A stretch of DNA of 64,000 bases from Desulfobulbus sp. (GTDB lineage Bacteria; Desulfobacterota; Desulfobulbia; Desulfobulbales; Desulfobulbaceae), in NCBI GenBank assembly GCA_031280615.1, contig JAITGO010000006.1, forward strand, positions 124,001 to 188,000, given 5' to 3'. The notes under the pieces were generated by a model that was not told the origin of the DNA, did not search any database, and saw only the letters and a list, made by a program, of their open reading frames with translations. Shown here in pieces: positions 42,144 to 51,705 of this stretch (positions are counted from its first letter, which is position 1; each line of letters opens with the position of its first letter). Both the position numbers and the translations under genes were made by a program.

Positions 42144-42180
42144 AACGGGCGGGTTGGCAAGGCGCCACCCGCCCGTTATT
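42144..42180 (+). terminator. Catalase terminator
   Basis: An 11-base perfect stem, AACGGGCGGGT (42144-42154) with ACCCGCCCGTT (42167-42177), extended inside by GGC/GCC, is followed by a short T-rich tail. It lies 38 bases after the catalase stop. Confidence 0.8.
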
Positions 42181-42267
42181 CGTTCCTGTCGACGGAACAT
42201 GCGAACAGTGCTATAGAACGGACGTTTTCCCCTTCAACCCCTTCAACCGAAAACACAGGTGAACAGC

Positions 42268-42771
42268 ATGCACGAGAACAGCATCAAACTCCTCAACCAG
42301 GCGGTGAGCGAAGAAATTGCCGCCTTGCACCAGTACATGTACTTCCATTTCCATTGCGACGATCAAGGTTACGATCTCCTGGCCGGTCTGTTCAAACGGA
42401 CCGCCATCGCAGAGATGCTTCATGTCGAGCGGCTGGCCGAGCGCATTCTTTTTCTTGGCGGCGATGTGGCAATGGTCAGCGCCGGCCCGGTTTCCTCGGT
42501 GCAGGATGTCAACGAGATGCTGGCCATGGCCCGGCAGATGGAATTGGACAGCGCCAAAAGCTACAACCTTTGGGCCAATGAATGCGGAACCAATGCCGAC
42601 AGCGTGTCGAAGAAGATTTTCGAGGATCTGGTGGTCGACGAGGAAGGCCATTACGATGCCTTTGACGTCGAGATGGGCAACATGAAAAAGTTCGGCGCCA
42701 ATTACCTGGCCCTGCAATCGATCGAACGGAGCAAGGCCCGGGCGCAGATGCCTCAGCCTACCGGCGAATAA
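42268..42771 (+). CDS. Bacterioferritin-like protein
   Basis: The 167-residue four-helix protein stores and oxidises iron. 'NQAVSEEIAALHQYMYFHFHC' has the first ferroxidase Glu. 'AIAEMLHVERLAERILFLGGD' aligns with the bacterioferritin [21 protein letters not shown] helix, keeping the Glu, the haem-binding Met and the His. 'VVDEEGHYDAFDVEM' supplies the EExH pair. I prefer ATG at 42268, with AGGTGA five bases upstream, over a GTG three codons earlier. Placed after catalase, it fits an oxidative-stress and iron-sequestering role. Confidence 0.9.
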   Translation: MHENSIKLLNQAVSEEIAALHQYMYFHFHCDDQGYDLLAGLFKRTAIAEMLHVERLAERILFLGGDVAMVSAGPVSSVQDVNEMLAMARQMELDSAKSYNLWANECGTNADSVSKKIFEDLVVDEEGHYDAFDVEMGNMKKFGANYLALQSIERSKARAQMPQPTGE

Positions 42772-43096
42772 AAAAACGGAACCAATCCCAGGCGGACGCG
42801 AGCAGCTTCCGGCCGACACCCACGCCCCTGGAACAAAAAAACCGTCTCCCCTCATGGAGAGACGGTTTTTTTGTCTTCAAGGCAACGGCCTGCCCGCAGG
42901 CGAGGCTTCCAGTTCCCCATCAAACACGATGAAGTGGGAGCGGGGTGGCTGTGCTTCCCGTTGACATTCGCCGCGCTCGTCGGACCGGCCGGAAAACATC
43001 TTGCGTTTGTGCAGGCCAAGGGGCGTGGCGCCCCATGCCTCCTTCGGGGCAACCGAGGATAACGCGATTCGACAACGCCGGAGTCACTGAAAAATT
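42772..43096. other. Gap between bacterioferritin and MgtC genes
   Basis: A 325-base convergent region. It holds the terminator at 42835-42872. The remainder is GC-rich with no frame that I can support. Confidence 0.55.
42835..42872. terminator. Bidirectional terminator
   Basis: The stem ACCGTCTC (42841-42848) with GAGACGGT (42859-42866) is flanked by six A on the left and seven T on the right, so it works on both strands. It closes the bacterioferritin gene and could also stop transcripts arriving from the MgtC gene. Confidence 0.88.
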
Positions 43097-43849
43097 TCAA
43101 TCCCCGGTCGGGGAAATGCGAAACGACCGGACATCGTCACGTTTTCGCAAGGTCTCCACCAAACTGGATATTTTATTGTGATCGATGGTGCCGATAGCCA
43201 TCTTGTACTCAAACAGACGGCCATCGTCGGAAACACGATAGCTCATGTTGGCCACGGTGAACCCATGGTCCATCAACAAGCTCCGCACCTCCTGTTCCGA
43301 CATCACCTTGTCGCGATCAAAGCACAAAATGTGATGCGCATAAAAATTTGAAGGCATTTTCGCCTCGATCCGGCGAAAAACCGACAAAACGCCCACGGTC
43401 AGCATCGTGGCGGCAATGGCCGGGAAATAGAAGCCCACCCCCAGGAGGATACCGATGGCAGCGGTTATCCAGATGGAGGCGGAGGTGGTCAAGCCGCGGA
43501 CACTGCGGCCCTCTTTGTAGATGACCCCGGCCCCCAAAAAACCGATTCCGGTCATGATTCCTTGGGCCATCCGGGTCGGATCGGTGCGCACCGTGTCCAA
43601 GGGCACGCCGGGTAGCCATTTCCATTGATAGTAGGTGATCATCATCAGCAGGCTCGATGCCAAGCACACCAGGGTATGGGTGCGAAACCCCGCCGGCCTG
43701 CCGTGATAGCTTCGTTCAAAGCCGATTATGCTGCCGACCACCAGGGCGGCCAGGAGGTGAATCGAAATCTGCACCCAATCGCTTTCCCACAAAACGCCGA
43801 GTTGGTGGATGTCAAAGGGCATGGCATACTCGCGGTAAATGGAGATCAC
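43097..43849 (-). CDS. MgtC/SapB-family membrane protein
   Basis: The 250-residue protein has an N-terminal membrane domain of four to five helices. 'LLAALVVGSIIGFERSYHGRPAGFRTHTLVCLASSLLMM' and 'GIMTGIGFLGAGVIYKEGRSVRGLTTSASIWITAAIGILLG' are the MgtC signature. A soluble ACT-like C-terminal domain follows ('EQEVRSLLMDHGFTVANMSYRVSDDG'). MgtC proteins modulate Mg2+ homeostasis and ATP synthase in some pathogens; the role here is unknown. A weak start context precedes ATG. Confidence 0.9.
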   Translation of the reverse strand: MISIYREYAMPFDIHQLGVLWESDWVQISIHLLAALVVGSIIGFERSYHGRPAGFRTHTLVCLASSLLMMITYYQWKWLPGVPLDTVRTDPTRMAQGIMTGIGFLGAGVIYKEGRSVRGLTTSASIWITAAIGILLGVGFYFPAIAATMLTVGVLSVFRRIEAKMPSNFYAHHILCFDRDKVMSEQEVRSLLMDHGFTVANMSYRVSDDGRLFEYKMAIGTIDHNKISSLVETLRKRDDVRSFRISPTGD

Positions 43850-43889
43850 GAAAAGAATCGATCATCTTCCCCCCCGGGGCGACAGACGA

Positions 43890-44441
43890 TCAATGGACAT
43901 GCCGCTTGACCCACGCCACATATCGATCCATCCAAGCTTGCAGCAAGGGCCTGCTCTCGGTGCCGATGCCGCCGTCGGCGGCGAACATCCCTTCCCGATA
44001 TTGAAGAAACGTCTCCGGTTGCCCCAGGGTCGGGACATCGAGATACGCCAACACGTTGCGAAGATGCTGCTGGGCTAGGGCCGTGCCGATCGCCCCGACC
44101 GAGACGCCGATCACCCCGGCGGGCTTGCCGGCCCACACGCTCTGGCCATAGGGCCGCGAGGCGATATCGAGGGCGTTTTTCAACACCCCCGGCATGGAAC
44201 GGTTGTATTCGGGGGTGACGAAAAGCAGGGCATTGGCCGCTCTGATCTCATCTTTCAACCGTTTGACGGCCGGGCCGTCCTGGCCGTCGTCATCCTGGTT
44301 GTACAACGGCAGATCGCCGATTTCCACCCGCTTGAAGACAAATTCCGGTGGCGCCAGTTTGGCCAATCCCTCGGCCAGGCGGCCATTGAACGAATCCTTA
44401 CGCAAACTTCCCACCACAACGGCAACGATGTACTTATCCAT
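43890..44441 (-). CDS. NADPH-dependent FMN reductase
   Basis: The 183-residue protein begins 'YIVAVVVGSLRKDSFNGRLAEGLAKLAP', the FMN phosphate loop of the ChrR/azoreductase-like group. It has 'ALLFVTPEYNRSMPGVLKNALDIASRP' and 'WAGKPAGVIGVSVGAIGTALAQQHLRNVLAYLD'. It probably reduces quinones, chromate or azo compounds with NAD(P)H, limiting redox cycling. ATG at 44441 has GAGGAGGA at ideal spacing; the longer open frame upstream is not supported. It lies near superoxide dismutase and catalase. Confidence 0.92.
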   Translation of the reverse strand: MDKYIVAVVVGSLRKDSFNGRLAEGLAKLAPPEFVFKRVEIGDLPLYNQDDDGQDGPAVKRLKDEIRAANALLFVTPEYNRSMPGVLKNALDIASRPYGQSVWAGKPAGVIGVSVGAIGTALAQQHLRNVLAYLDVPTLGQPETFLQYREGMFAADGGIGTESRPLLQAWMDRYVAWVKRHVH

Positions 44442-44672
44442 TCGATCCTCCTCACTATATGCGTCCCCGAAAAAAACAGCACCGCGAAAGCATGCTGCTC
44501 CCTGTACACAACAGAACCAAGGCCACGACGTAATAATTCCTCCCATTCCGGGATATACTACGCCGTGGCCGATGATTGTCAACAAATCATATATGGGGGA
44601 ATCAACCGATAGGGTCCCAATCCCCGGATCGGCCGCAAGAGGCGACAAACGCCCCTCATGGCCGGCATTGCC

Positions 44673-45278
44673 TCACTTGATGGCGGCAAGATAGTGTTCG
44701 TTGATTGTATCCCAGTTGATTACGTTGAAAAATGCAGCGACATACTCGGGCCGCCGATTCTGGTACAGCAGGTAATAGGCGTGCTCCCACACATCGAGGC
44801 CAAGCACCGGGGTCATGCCGGCCATAATCGGGCTGTCCTGGTTGGGCGTGGTCACAATGTTCAGGATGCCGTTGTCGACCACCAGCCAGGCCCACCCGCT
44901 GCCGAACAGCTTGACCGCGGTCGAGGTGAATTGCTCCCTGAACGCCTCCAGATTGCCGAACCGCTTGCCGATAGCCTCCACCACCGGCCCTTCCGGCCTG
45001 ATCCCGGTTTTGAGCGTTGGCCAGAAAAAGCTGTGATTGGCATGGCCGCCACCGTGATTGCGCACCTCGGTGCGAATGGATTCCGGCACCTCGCCGAGAT
45101 TGCGTAACAAGGCTTCGAGGCTCAGGTCGGCCAAGGCGACATGGTCCTTGAGCGCGGCGTTGAGGTTGGTGATATAGGCTTGATGATGCTTGCCATGGTG
45201 GATTTCCATGGTGCGGGCATCGATGAAAGGTTCCAGGGCATCGTAAGCATAGGGTAAGACGGGAAGTTTATGTTCCAT
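44673..45278 (-). CDS. sodA: Fe/Mn superoxide dismutase
   Basis: The 201-residue protein has metal ligands His27, His82, Asp162 and His166 ('[18 protein letters not shown]'). '[11 protein letters not shown]' and a Gln at 147 in 'TTPNQDSP' match the manganese type, though cambialistic use is possible. No signal peptide is present, so it is cytoplasmic. CGAGGT precedes ATG, and a promoter lies about 70 bases upstream. The sequence alone cannot fix the metal. Confidence 0.94.
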   Translation of the reverse strand: MEHKLPVLPYAYDALEPFIDARTMEIHHGKHHQAYITNLNAALKDHVALADLSLEALLRNLGEVPESIRTEVRNHGGGHANHSFFWPTLKTGIRPEGPVVEAIGKRFGNLEAFREQFTSTAVKLFGSGWAWLVVDNGILNIVTTPNQDSPIMAGMTPVLGLDVWEHAYYLLYQNRRPEYVAAFFNVINWDTINEHYLAAIK

Positions 45279-45587
45279 GACGTACCTCGCATTGGTATCC
45301 GTGGCAGATGATTCAAATTTTTATCGTTTTCTTTCTTACCCACAACCATAAATACCAACTACCAATTGTCAAATAATCGAAAATTTCTTTTTGTATATTT
45401 TGCTCCATCATATCGATTTAGCGAGCAAATCAGCATTGGCACCCAAACATTCGTGTCGCGGACATATGGCCCAAATCGCGGAGGGTGCGAGATCGGCCTT
45501 GCCAAGGGGCCGCATCCTCTCTACAATTTCCCGCTAACGAGAAGCATGCCTTTCGGGTGCGCGCCAACAGCACAAAAGGAAACCGAG
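45279..45587. other. Divergent gap between sod and thioesterase genes
   Basis: A 309-base AT-rich region with the sod promoter at 45345-45372. The frame of the thioesterase gene is open through most of it, but no start before 45588 has a ribosome site. Confidence 0.55.
45345..45372 (-). promoter_or_regulatory. Superoxide dismutase promoter
   Basis: On the minus strand TTGACA (45367-45372) is followed by a 16-base spacer and TATGGT (45345-45350). The -35 is a perfect match and the -10 agrees at four of six bases. The predicted start is about 60 bases before the sod ATG. Confidence 0.5.
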
Positions 45588-46634
45588 ATGACCCAACCAC
45601 GCGATACCGTCTATCACCGCAGCCTGCCCCTGGGCAGCGATCCGGCCCTGCGCCGCCGCTACATGGTGGTGGACGAACCCATCCAGGGCAACATGCGCTT
45701 CGGCCTGCTGCTGGAAATCCTCGACAAGGTGGCCGAGGAAGCCGCGCTGAACTATGTCAACCAATTCCACCCCACCGCCAGGGTGGTCACCGCCGCCATC
45801 GATAATATCGTGGTCCGCGATGCCGTCGATGTGACCCGCGACCTCACCTTTGCCGCCACCATCAATCAAATCGGCCGCAGTTCGCTTGAAATCGGCATCC
45901 GGGTGGAGCAGCCCGGCGACCCGGCCCTACACATCGCCTCCTGCTATTTCACCATGGTGGCGCGTTCCGGCTATGGCGAGGACGTCACCAGCGTCCCGTT
46001 GCCGCCGCTCGACTATGCCGACCCGGTCGAGAAACGGCGAGCCGGCAAGGCGCTTGCCCGGCGCGAGGAATATCGCCACCAGCAGGCGGCCCGCCTGGAG
46101 CCGCCCAACAAGAGCGAATATGCAATGCTCTCGGCCCTGCACCAGGCCCAGGACGACCCCGGCTTTTCCGGTCTGTTGTGCGGCCGGCTGGACGCCAGCG
46201 CCTGGGAACGAACCTATCCGGACCAGGAGAACGTGCCCTTCACCATCTTTGGCGGCTACCTGATCCGCCGGGCCTACGAACTCTCGTCGATCTGCTCGGA
46301 ACTGGTGGCGCCCCATCGGTCGATCATCGCCGGCGTCAACCGGATCAACTTTTTCCATCCGGTCCGCATGGGCGACAAGCTCCATTTCACCGCCCGGGTG
46401 GTCTATACCGAAGACAGTTATGTGTGCGTCGAGGCCGGAATCGAACGGCTCAGCCGGGACCGGACCGCCAAGGCCCTCTCCAACTCCTGCCTCTTCACCT
46501 TTGCCAACGTCGATACCGAACTCAACCACCACCCGGTTCCCGTGGTCCACCCGACCACCTATGCCGAGGACGGCAGATGCCTGGCGGCCCGCCGCAGCCT
46601 GCATACCCTGCTTCGCCACGACACCTTGATTTGA
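45588..46634 (+). CDS. Tandem-hotdog acyl-CoA thioesterase
   Basis: The 348-residue protein contains two hotdog domains of about 150 residues. The first has 'GNMRFGLLLEILDKVAEEAALNYV' and 'TAAIDNIVVRDAVDVTRDLTFAATINQIGRSSLEIGIRVEQPG'. The second has 'IFGGYLIRRAYELSSICSEL' and 'INFFHPVRMGDKLHFTARVVYTEDSYVCVEAGIE'. This is the BFIT/ACOT-like layout, which hydrolyses acyl-CoA to free acid. The start has AAAAGGA seven bases upstream. An ABC exporter follows after nine bases, so acids it releases could be exported, but that link is inference. Confidence 0.85.
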   Translation: MTQPRDTVYHRSLPLGSDPALRRRYMVVDEPIQGNMRFGLLLEILDKVAEEAALNYVNQFHPTARVVTAAIDNIVVRDAVDVTRDLTFAATINQIGRSSLEIGIRVEQPGDPALHIASCYFTMVARSGYGEDVTSVPLPPLDYADPVEKRRAGKALARREEYRHQQAARLEPPNKSEYAMLSALHQAQDDPGFSGLLCGRLDASAWERTYPDQENVPFTIFGGYLIRRAYELSSICSELVAPHRSIIAGVNRINFFHPVRMGDKLHFTARVVYTEDSYVCVEAGIERLSRDRTAKALSNSCLFTFANVDTELNHHPVPVVHPTTYAEDGRCLAARRSLHTLLRHDTLI

Positions 46635-46643
46635 GTATTTGCC

Positions 46644-47582
46644 ATGAACAGCAAAGGCGTGGATAACGCGGATTGCATTCTCCGGGTGAACAACCTGGGC
46701 AAACGGTTCAATGGCCTGGTTGCGGTGGACTCCGTTTCCTTTGCGGTGCGCACCGGCGAATGTTTCGGCCTGCTCGGGCCCAACGGCGCCGGCAAGACCT
46801 CGACCATCCGGATGATGTACGGCTTTTCTCCACCCAACTCCGGCACCATCAGCATTCTCGGGCTCGATATCGCCACCCAGTGGCGACTCATCCGGTCCCG
46901 GATCGGGATCTGCCAGCAAGACAACACCCTCGATCCCGACCTGACCGTTTTCCAGAACCTGTTGATCTTTGCCGGCTATTTTCGCATTCCCCGGCATCTG
47001 GCCAGCGAACGGGCCGAGGAATTGCTCCAATTCTTCGCCCTGGACAAAAAAAGGGAGGCCAAGGTGGGCGAGCTTTCCGGCGGCCTGGCCCGGCGGCTGA
47101 CCCTGGCCCGGGCACTGATCAACGATCCCGAGCTGATCATCCTCGACGAACCGACCACTGGGCTCGATCCCCAATCGCGGCATCTGCTGTGGGAACGGCT
47201 GCACGCCCTACGCGCCCGCGGCAAGACCTTCATCCTCACCACTCACTACATGGAGGAGGCCGCCCAACTCTGCGACCGGCTGGTGATCATGGACCACGGC
47301 CGGATTCTGGTGGAAGGAACGCCGGCCAGCCTGATCAACGAGCATGTCGGCCGCTCGATCATCGAAATCGACAGCCCGGAACGGGAAGGACTCCGCCAAT
47401 TCCTGCGCAGCCACCAGGTGGATTACGACGAGTTGGCCAACCGGTTCATCATCTACAGCAACGGCGATCTTGCCATCGAACAGGCGCTCCGCGAAGGATT
47501 CTGCAGCCGGCAGTGCACCTTCCGCTCCGCCACCCTGGAGGATGTTTTCCTTCGTCTCACCGGCAGGGAGCTGCGCGAATAA
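46644..47582 (+). CDS. ABC-2 exporter ATP-binding protein, NodI-like
   Basis: The 312-residue ATPase has Walker A 'GLLGPNGAGKTST', signature 'VGELSGGLARRLTLARALI', Walker B 'ELIILDEPTTGLDPQ' and the H-loop 'ILTTHYMEEAAQLCDRL'. Its C-terminal domain of about 80 residues ('EHVGRSIIEIDSPEREG...SATLEDVFLRLTGREL') matches NodI/DrrA-type exporters. The stop and the start of the permease overlap as TAATG. It powers the permease encoded next. Confidence 0.95.
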   Translation: MNSKGVDNADCILRVNNLGKRFNGLVAVDSVSFAVRTGECFGLLGPNGAGKTSTIRMMYGFSPPNSGTISILGLDIATQWRLIRSRIGICQQDNTLDPDLTVFQNLLIFAGYFRIPRHLASERAEELLQFFALDKKREAKVGELSGGLARRLTLARALINDPELIILDEPTTGLDPQSRHLLWERLHALRARGKTFILTTHYMEEAAQLCDRLVIMDHGRILVEGTPASLINEHVGRSIIEIDSPEREGLRQFLRSHQVDYDELANRFIIYSNGDLAIEQALREGFCSRQCTFRSATLEDVFLRLTGRELRE

Positions 47583-48367
47583 TGCTCGCCTTCACCAATC
47601 TTTCCTGGCGTTTTTTGACGGTCTGGCGGCGAAACCTGGTGGTTTACCGCAAAATTTGGAAGGTCAATTTTCTGGTGCCGCTCCTGGAGCCCGCCTTCTA
47701 CATCCTCGCATTCGGCCTCGGTTTCCAGGGGCTGATCGAAGGGCTGAGCTATGCCGGCCAGCCGATGGCCTACACCAAATTCATGGCTCCGGCCCTGATC
47801 GCCATCTCGATCATGTACAACTCGTTTTTCGAGACCACCTACGCCTCCTTTGTCCGGATGTATTATCAAAAGACCTTCGACGGCATGATGGCCACGCCGC
47901 TTTCGCTGGAAGAGATCATTCTGGCCGAAATCGTCTGGAGTGCCACCAAGGCCACCGCCGCCGCCTTGATCATGGCCGTGGTGCTGGGACTGTTCGGGTT
48001 CGTCGCTTTTCCCCAGGGGTTGCTGCTGCTTCCCCTGGCCTTTCTGGGCGGACTGGCCTTTGGCGCGGTGGGGATGTTCTTCACCGGCTTCACCCCGTCG
48101 ATCGACATGTTCAACCTGCCGATTTTTCTCTTCATCACCCCGATGTTCCTCTTCAGCGGCACCTTTTTTCCAACCGCGGGGCTGCCGGTCTGGGCCCAGC
48201 ATGCTGCCTATGCCTTTCCCCTGTACCATCTGGTGGAGTTGACCCGTTTCTGCTGCCTGGGTTTTTCGGAAACCAGTCCCTGGGCCAGCTTGGCCTACCT
48301 CTTTTGTTTTGCGCTGATTTTTCTGGTCGTCGGCCTGATGGCCATGCGGCGGCGGCTGATCAAGTAG
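47582..48367 (+). CDS. ABC-2 exporter permease, NodJ-like
   Basis: The 261-residue protein has six membrane helices. 'VWRRNLVVYRKIWKVNFLVPLLEPAFYILAFGLGFQ' at the N-terminus and 'FFETTYASFVRMYYQKTFDGMMATPLSLEEIILAEIVWSATKA' are hallmarks of the NodJ/ABC-2 family. 'FPLYHLVELTRFCCLG' is the typical helix-5 loop. ATG at 47582 is translationally coupled to the ATPase gene. NodIJ export lipo-oligosaccharides in rhizobia; here the cargo is unknown. Confidence 0.93.
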   Translation: MLAFTNLSWRFLTVWRRNLVVYRKIWKVNFLVPLLEPAFYILAFGLGFQGLIEGLSYAGQPMAYTKFMAPALIAISIMYNSFFETTYASFVRMYYQKTFDGMMATPLSLEEIILAEIVWSATKATAAALIMAVVLGLFGFVAFPQGLLLLPLAFLGGLAFGAVGMFFTGFTPSIDMFNLPIFLFITPMFLFSGTFFPTAGLPVWAQHAAYAFPLYHLVELTRFCCLGFSETSPWASLAYLFCFALIFLVVGLMAMRRRLIK

Positions 48368-48430
48368 GCGGCAAGCACGGGCAGCACAGCCTGCCGCCCG
48401 GCCATCGCCGCGTCATTGGGGAGGAGATAC

Positions 48431-49219
48431 ATGGCGCTTATTCACTGCCATTTCTTTTCGCAGGTCCTGGGATTGATGTCGGCCATGACCGTGATCCTGC
48501 CCGATCCCGGAACGGGCGGATGCCAGCGCGCCGGTTCCGCGGGACGACGGCGCTATCCGACCCTGTACCTGCTGCACGGTCTGTCGGACGACCACACCGT
48601 CTGGCAACGACGCACCGCCATTGAGCGTTATGTCGAAGGGATGGAACTGGCGGTGGTCATGCCAGCCGTGGGTCGAAGCTTTTATGCCGACATGCGCTCC
48701 GGCCCGCGTTATTGGACCTTCATCAGCGAGGAGGTACCCGCCGTTGCCCGCCACTCTTTTCCGCTCTCGACCAAGCGACAGGACAACTTCGTGGCCGGCC
48801 TGTCCATGGGCGGATACGGGGCCTTCAAGCTGGCCATGAGCTATCCGAGCCGCTATGCGGCAGCGGCAAGCCTCTCGGGAGTAATGGACATTGCCCGCCT
48901 CGCGCAAGACGACCAAGCCGCTGGCCTCGATGAGTTGCGCCAAATCTTCGGCGAGGCCGACACCCTGGCAAACAGTCCCAACGACCTGTTTTTTCTCGCC
49001 CAACGGATGGTACGGCAAGGCAAACCTCAGCCTTCATTGTATCAGTGGTGCGGCACCGAGGATTTTTTGTATGCGGATAATGTGCGCTTCCACCGGCACA
49101 CCGAATCGCTCGGAGTCGCGGTGCAGTATGAGGAAGGATCGGGCGGACACGAGTGGTCTTGCTGGGATGCGCGAATCCAAAAGGTCCTCGCCTGGTTGCT
49201 GGAGGCAGGCAGGACCTGA
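48431..49219 (+). CDS. Alpha/beta-hydrolase esterase, FrmB-like
   Basis: The 262-residue protein begins '[26 protein letters not shown]', the FrmB/esterase D-type start. It has '[26 protein letters not shown]', nucleophile Ser in '[15 protein letters not shown]' and His in '[14 protein letters not shown]'. Relatives are S-formylglutathione hydrolases and secreted acyl esterases; no glutathione-dependent dehydrogenase is nearby. ATG at 48431 has GGGGAGGAG upstream and is preferred over a TTG five codons earlier. It follows the permease after 63 bases on the same strand. Confidence 0.88.
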   Translation: MALIHCHFFSQVLGLMSAMTVILPDPGTGGCQRAGSAGRRRYPTLYLLHGLSDDHTVWQRRTAIERYVEGMELAVVMPAVGRSFYADMRSGPRYWTFISEEVPAVARHSFPLSTKRQDNFVAGLSMGGYGAFKLAMSYPSRYAAAASLSGVMDIARLAQDDQAAGLDELRQIFGEADTLANSPNDLFFLAQRMVRQGKPQPSLYQWCGTEDFLYADNVRFHRHTESLGVAVQYEEGSGGHEWSCWDARIQKVLAWLLEAGRT

Positions 49220-49290
49220 ACCGCGGCGGCATGAGACCCGGCCGCATCCAAAAGCAACCGCTGTCCATCGCAACCCCTGAGCAATCCGGC

Positions 49291-50730
49291 TCAATGGGGT
49301 TGGGACACATCGGCGGGCGGAGAGGGTTCGGCCATTTTTTTGGGCAGCAGGTAGAAGATCAAGGTGGCCAGGATCGAGCCGCCGCCCACCAGCATGAAGG
49401 TGGTTTGAAAGGCCGCCAGCACTTCCGGACTCCGGCTGTGCGAGGCGTCCACCGGCCCCACCAGCAGGCTCAGCATCAGCGCGGAAAACGAGACCCCGAA
49501 GCTAATGGCGATCTGCATCACCACCGAGAGGATGCTGTTGCCGCCGGCCGCGTGTTCCGTCGGCAGATCGATGAGCGTGACCGTGTTCATGGCCGTGAAC
49601 TGGATGGAATTGACCGCCCCGAACAGCACCAGATGGACAATGATCAACCAGTAGGGGGTATCGGCGCCGATGGTGGCGAACGAGGCGATGAAGCTGCCCA
49701 GGCACACGGTGTTGATCACCAGGATGCGACGGAAACCGAATCGTCGGATCATACCCGGCACGATCAATTTGCTGAATATGGCGCACAACGAACTGGGAAT
49801 CATGGTCAGTCCGGCCACCGCAGGGGAAAATCCCAGAGCCACCTGAAGCAGCAGGGGCAGAAGAAACGGCATGGCACCGCTGCCCAAACGGGCGAAAAAA
49901 TTGCCGGCAATGCCCACGCTGAAGCTGCGGATTTTAAAGACGGTCAGGGCGAACAGGGGATGCGCCGTGCGCCAGGCATGCAGGCAATAGCCGCCCAGGC
50001 TCGCCAGACCGCACGCCAACACGCTTAAGGTCAACGGCCAGGCGATTTCCAGCTCGCCCATCCCCTCGATTGCCACGGTGATGGCCGCCATCGCGGCGCC
50101 GAACAGGAAAAACCCCAGCCAATCGAAGGGATCGCTTTGGGTGCCTTCGGGCTCGGGCAGATATTTCATCGCCAGGATGCCGCCCACCAGCCCCACCGGC
50201 AAATTGATAAGAAAAATCCAGTGCCAGCTCACATATTGCACCAGGATGCCGCCCACCGCGGGTCCCAGCAGGGGGCCGATCATACCGGGGATGGTGATTA
50301 AACTCAGTACCTGGACCAATTGATGCCGGGGGAATACTCGCAGGACGATCAACCGCCCGACCGGGGCCATGAGCGCTCCGCCCACCCCCTGGACAATGCG
50401 GCTGAGCACCATTTGCTGCAAGGTCCCGGAGATGACGCACAAAAACGATCCCAGGCAGAACACCGCAATGGCGGCGATGAAAACCCGTTTGGTGCCGAAG
50501 CGGTCGGCAAGCCAGCCGGAAGTGGGAATCAGCATGGCCACGGTGATCAGGTAGGCAATCACCACCGATTGCATCCGTAAGGGACTGGCGTGCAAACTTT
50601 TGGCAATGGTGGGGATGGCCGTATTGAGAATGGTGCTGTCCAGCATCTGCATGAAAAAGGCCATGGCCACCAGCCAGGGAATAACACGCAGCGAACGTTC
50701 CGCCACAGGAGGGGATGTTTTCTGTTCCAT
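49291..50730 (-). CDS. DHA2-type multidrug efflux transporter
   Basis: The 479-residue transporter has about fourteen membrane helices. 'MQMLDSTILNTAIPTIAKSLHASPLRMQSVVIAYLITVAMLIPTSGWLADRFGTK' and 'LSRIVQGVGGALMAPVGRLIVLRVF' are the EmrB/QacA motifs A and C. It pumps toxic hydrophobic compounds out using the proton gradient. No MFP partner (EmrA) is encoded beside it, so it probably acts alone across the inner membrane. The start lacks a strong ribosome site. Confidence 0.92.
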   Translation of the reverse strand: MEQKTSPPVAERSLRVIPWLVAMAFFMQMLDSTILNTAIPTIAKSLHASPLRMQSVVIAYLITVAMLIPTSGWLADRFGTKRVFIAAIAVFCLGSFLCVISGTLQQMVLSRIVQGVGGALMAPVGRLIVLRVFPRHQLVQVLSLITIPGMIGPLLGPAVGGILVQYVSWHWIFLINLPVGLVGGILAMKYLPEPEGTQSDPFDWLGFFLFGAAMAAITVAIEGMGELEIAWPLTLSVLACGLASLGGYCLHAWRTAHPLFALTVFKIRSFSVGIAGNFFARLGSGAMPFLLPLLLQVALGFSPAVAGLTMIPSSLCAIFSKLIVPGMIRRFGFRRILVINTVCLGSFIASFATIGADTPYWLIIVHLVLFGAVNSIQFTAMNTVTLIDLPTEHAAGGNSILSVVMQIAISFGVSFSALMLSLLVGPVDASHSRSPEVLAAFQTTFMLVGGGSILATLIFYLLPKKMAEPSPPADVSQPH

Positions 50731-51177
50731 TTTGGATCCCGGACCGTTGTTGAAGGATCAATGCAATCAATCGAGACAATGAGATTGACCGAGAAATTTC
50801 CTTGTATATCCCCAGGTGCCGGCCGGAGTCTTTTTCCGTGCGGGACTGCGCCGTCGGTGCCGCTCCCCTGCCATTTGCCAGCTCGCCTGGTCCCGTAACT
50901 ATAAGGCGGCCGAAGAAAAAAGGACCGCTGCCCCTGCGTTTTCATGCATTTTCAAACAATCGTTGCCGCTGCAACCGGGACCAACCATCCGGAGCGGCCG
51001 CAGCCGTCGGGGGGCTGTCTTCTCCTGGCAACAATTTGTCGTGCGACCGCAGGGTTGCGAGTTGCCAAGGCGGTATGCGCATGCTATGAACGTGGAGATC
51101 ACCTTTCGTCGTTTCCGGCATGTCCGCCGCCGGGAACGGACCAATTACCAAGCGCGGCCGCACCGCCGGGAGGCCCC
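50731..51177. other. Divergent gap between efflux pump and membrane protein
   Basis: A 447-base GC-rich region. Several long frames run through it, but none has both a ribosome site and a recognisable protein. TTGACC near 50787 has TATATC only 14 bases on, too close for a good promoter. Nothing further is visible. Confidence 0.5.
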
Positions 51178-51651
51178 ATGATATCGGCACAGGAACTCGA
51201 CAAGGGGATGGTCATGCTCAAGACGATCTGGTATGCCCTGGCGGGGTCGCTGGTCATGTACGTCATTGCCGTTCCCTTTCTTCTGGGCGAGGCGGCGGCC
51301 AATGTGACAGCCGACTTCTACGGGCAATTGCGCCTGCTGCTGTATGCCGCCGCCGGAATGACCTTGGCGGTTTCCTGGCTGGCGCGACGGCTGCTGCTGG
51401 CGGCCAGGAAGCCGCCCGCCCCTTCCAAATCGCGCCAACACCCCGTGGTCCAGCGCTACACCACCGCCATGATCGTCACCCTGGCCCTGGTCGAGGCGAT
51501 TGCCCTGTATGGCCTCATTCTGTTTCTGGTGGGCAGGAATCCGACCGATCTGCTGCTGCTCTCAGCCCTGGCTGCAGCGGCGATGGTCTTCTATTTTCCG
51601 AAAAAAAACGACTTGATCGATTTGGCGGAAAAATTTCATCGCACCGATTGA
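51178..51651 (+). CDS. Small membrane protein of unknown function
   Basis: The 157-residue protein has four hydrophobic helices ('IWYALAGSLVMYVIAVPFLLGEA', 'LRLLLYAAAGMTLAVSWLARRLLLA', 'YTTAMIVTLALVEAIALYGLILFLVG', 'DLLLLSALAAAAMVFYFP') in the pattern of ATP synthase c-like or DUF-type membrane proteins. I do not recognise the family. ATG at 51178 has GGGAGG upstream. A terminator at 51706 closes it, so it is not clearly part of the following polysaccharide unit. Confidence 0.7.
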   Translation: MISAQELDKGMVMLKTIWYALAGSLVMYVIAVPFLLGEAAANVTADFYGQLRLLLYAAAGMTLAVSWLARRLLLAARKPPAPSKSRQHPVVQRYTTAMIVTLALVEAIALYGLILFLVGRNPTDLLLLSALAAAAMVFYFPKKNDLIDLAEKFHRTD

Positions 51652-51705
51652 TCTTGCCCGGCCCGACCGTATACTATATCTCCAGCCAGCGACCTTGCTG
51701 AAGAG

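Noticed and set aside
46673-47581. Long upstream extension of the permease frame
   Set aside because: It is the +1 shadow of the ATPase gene. The TAATG junction at 47580-47584 is the true coupled start.
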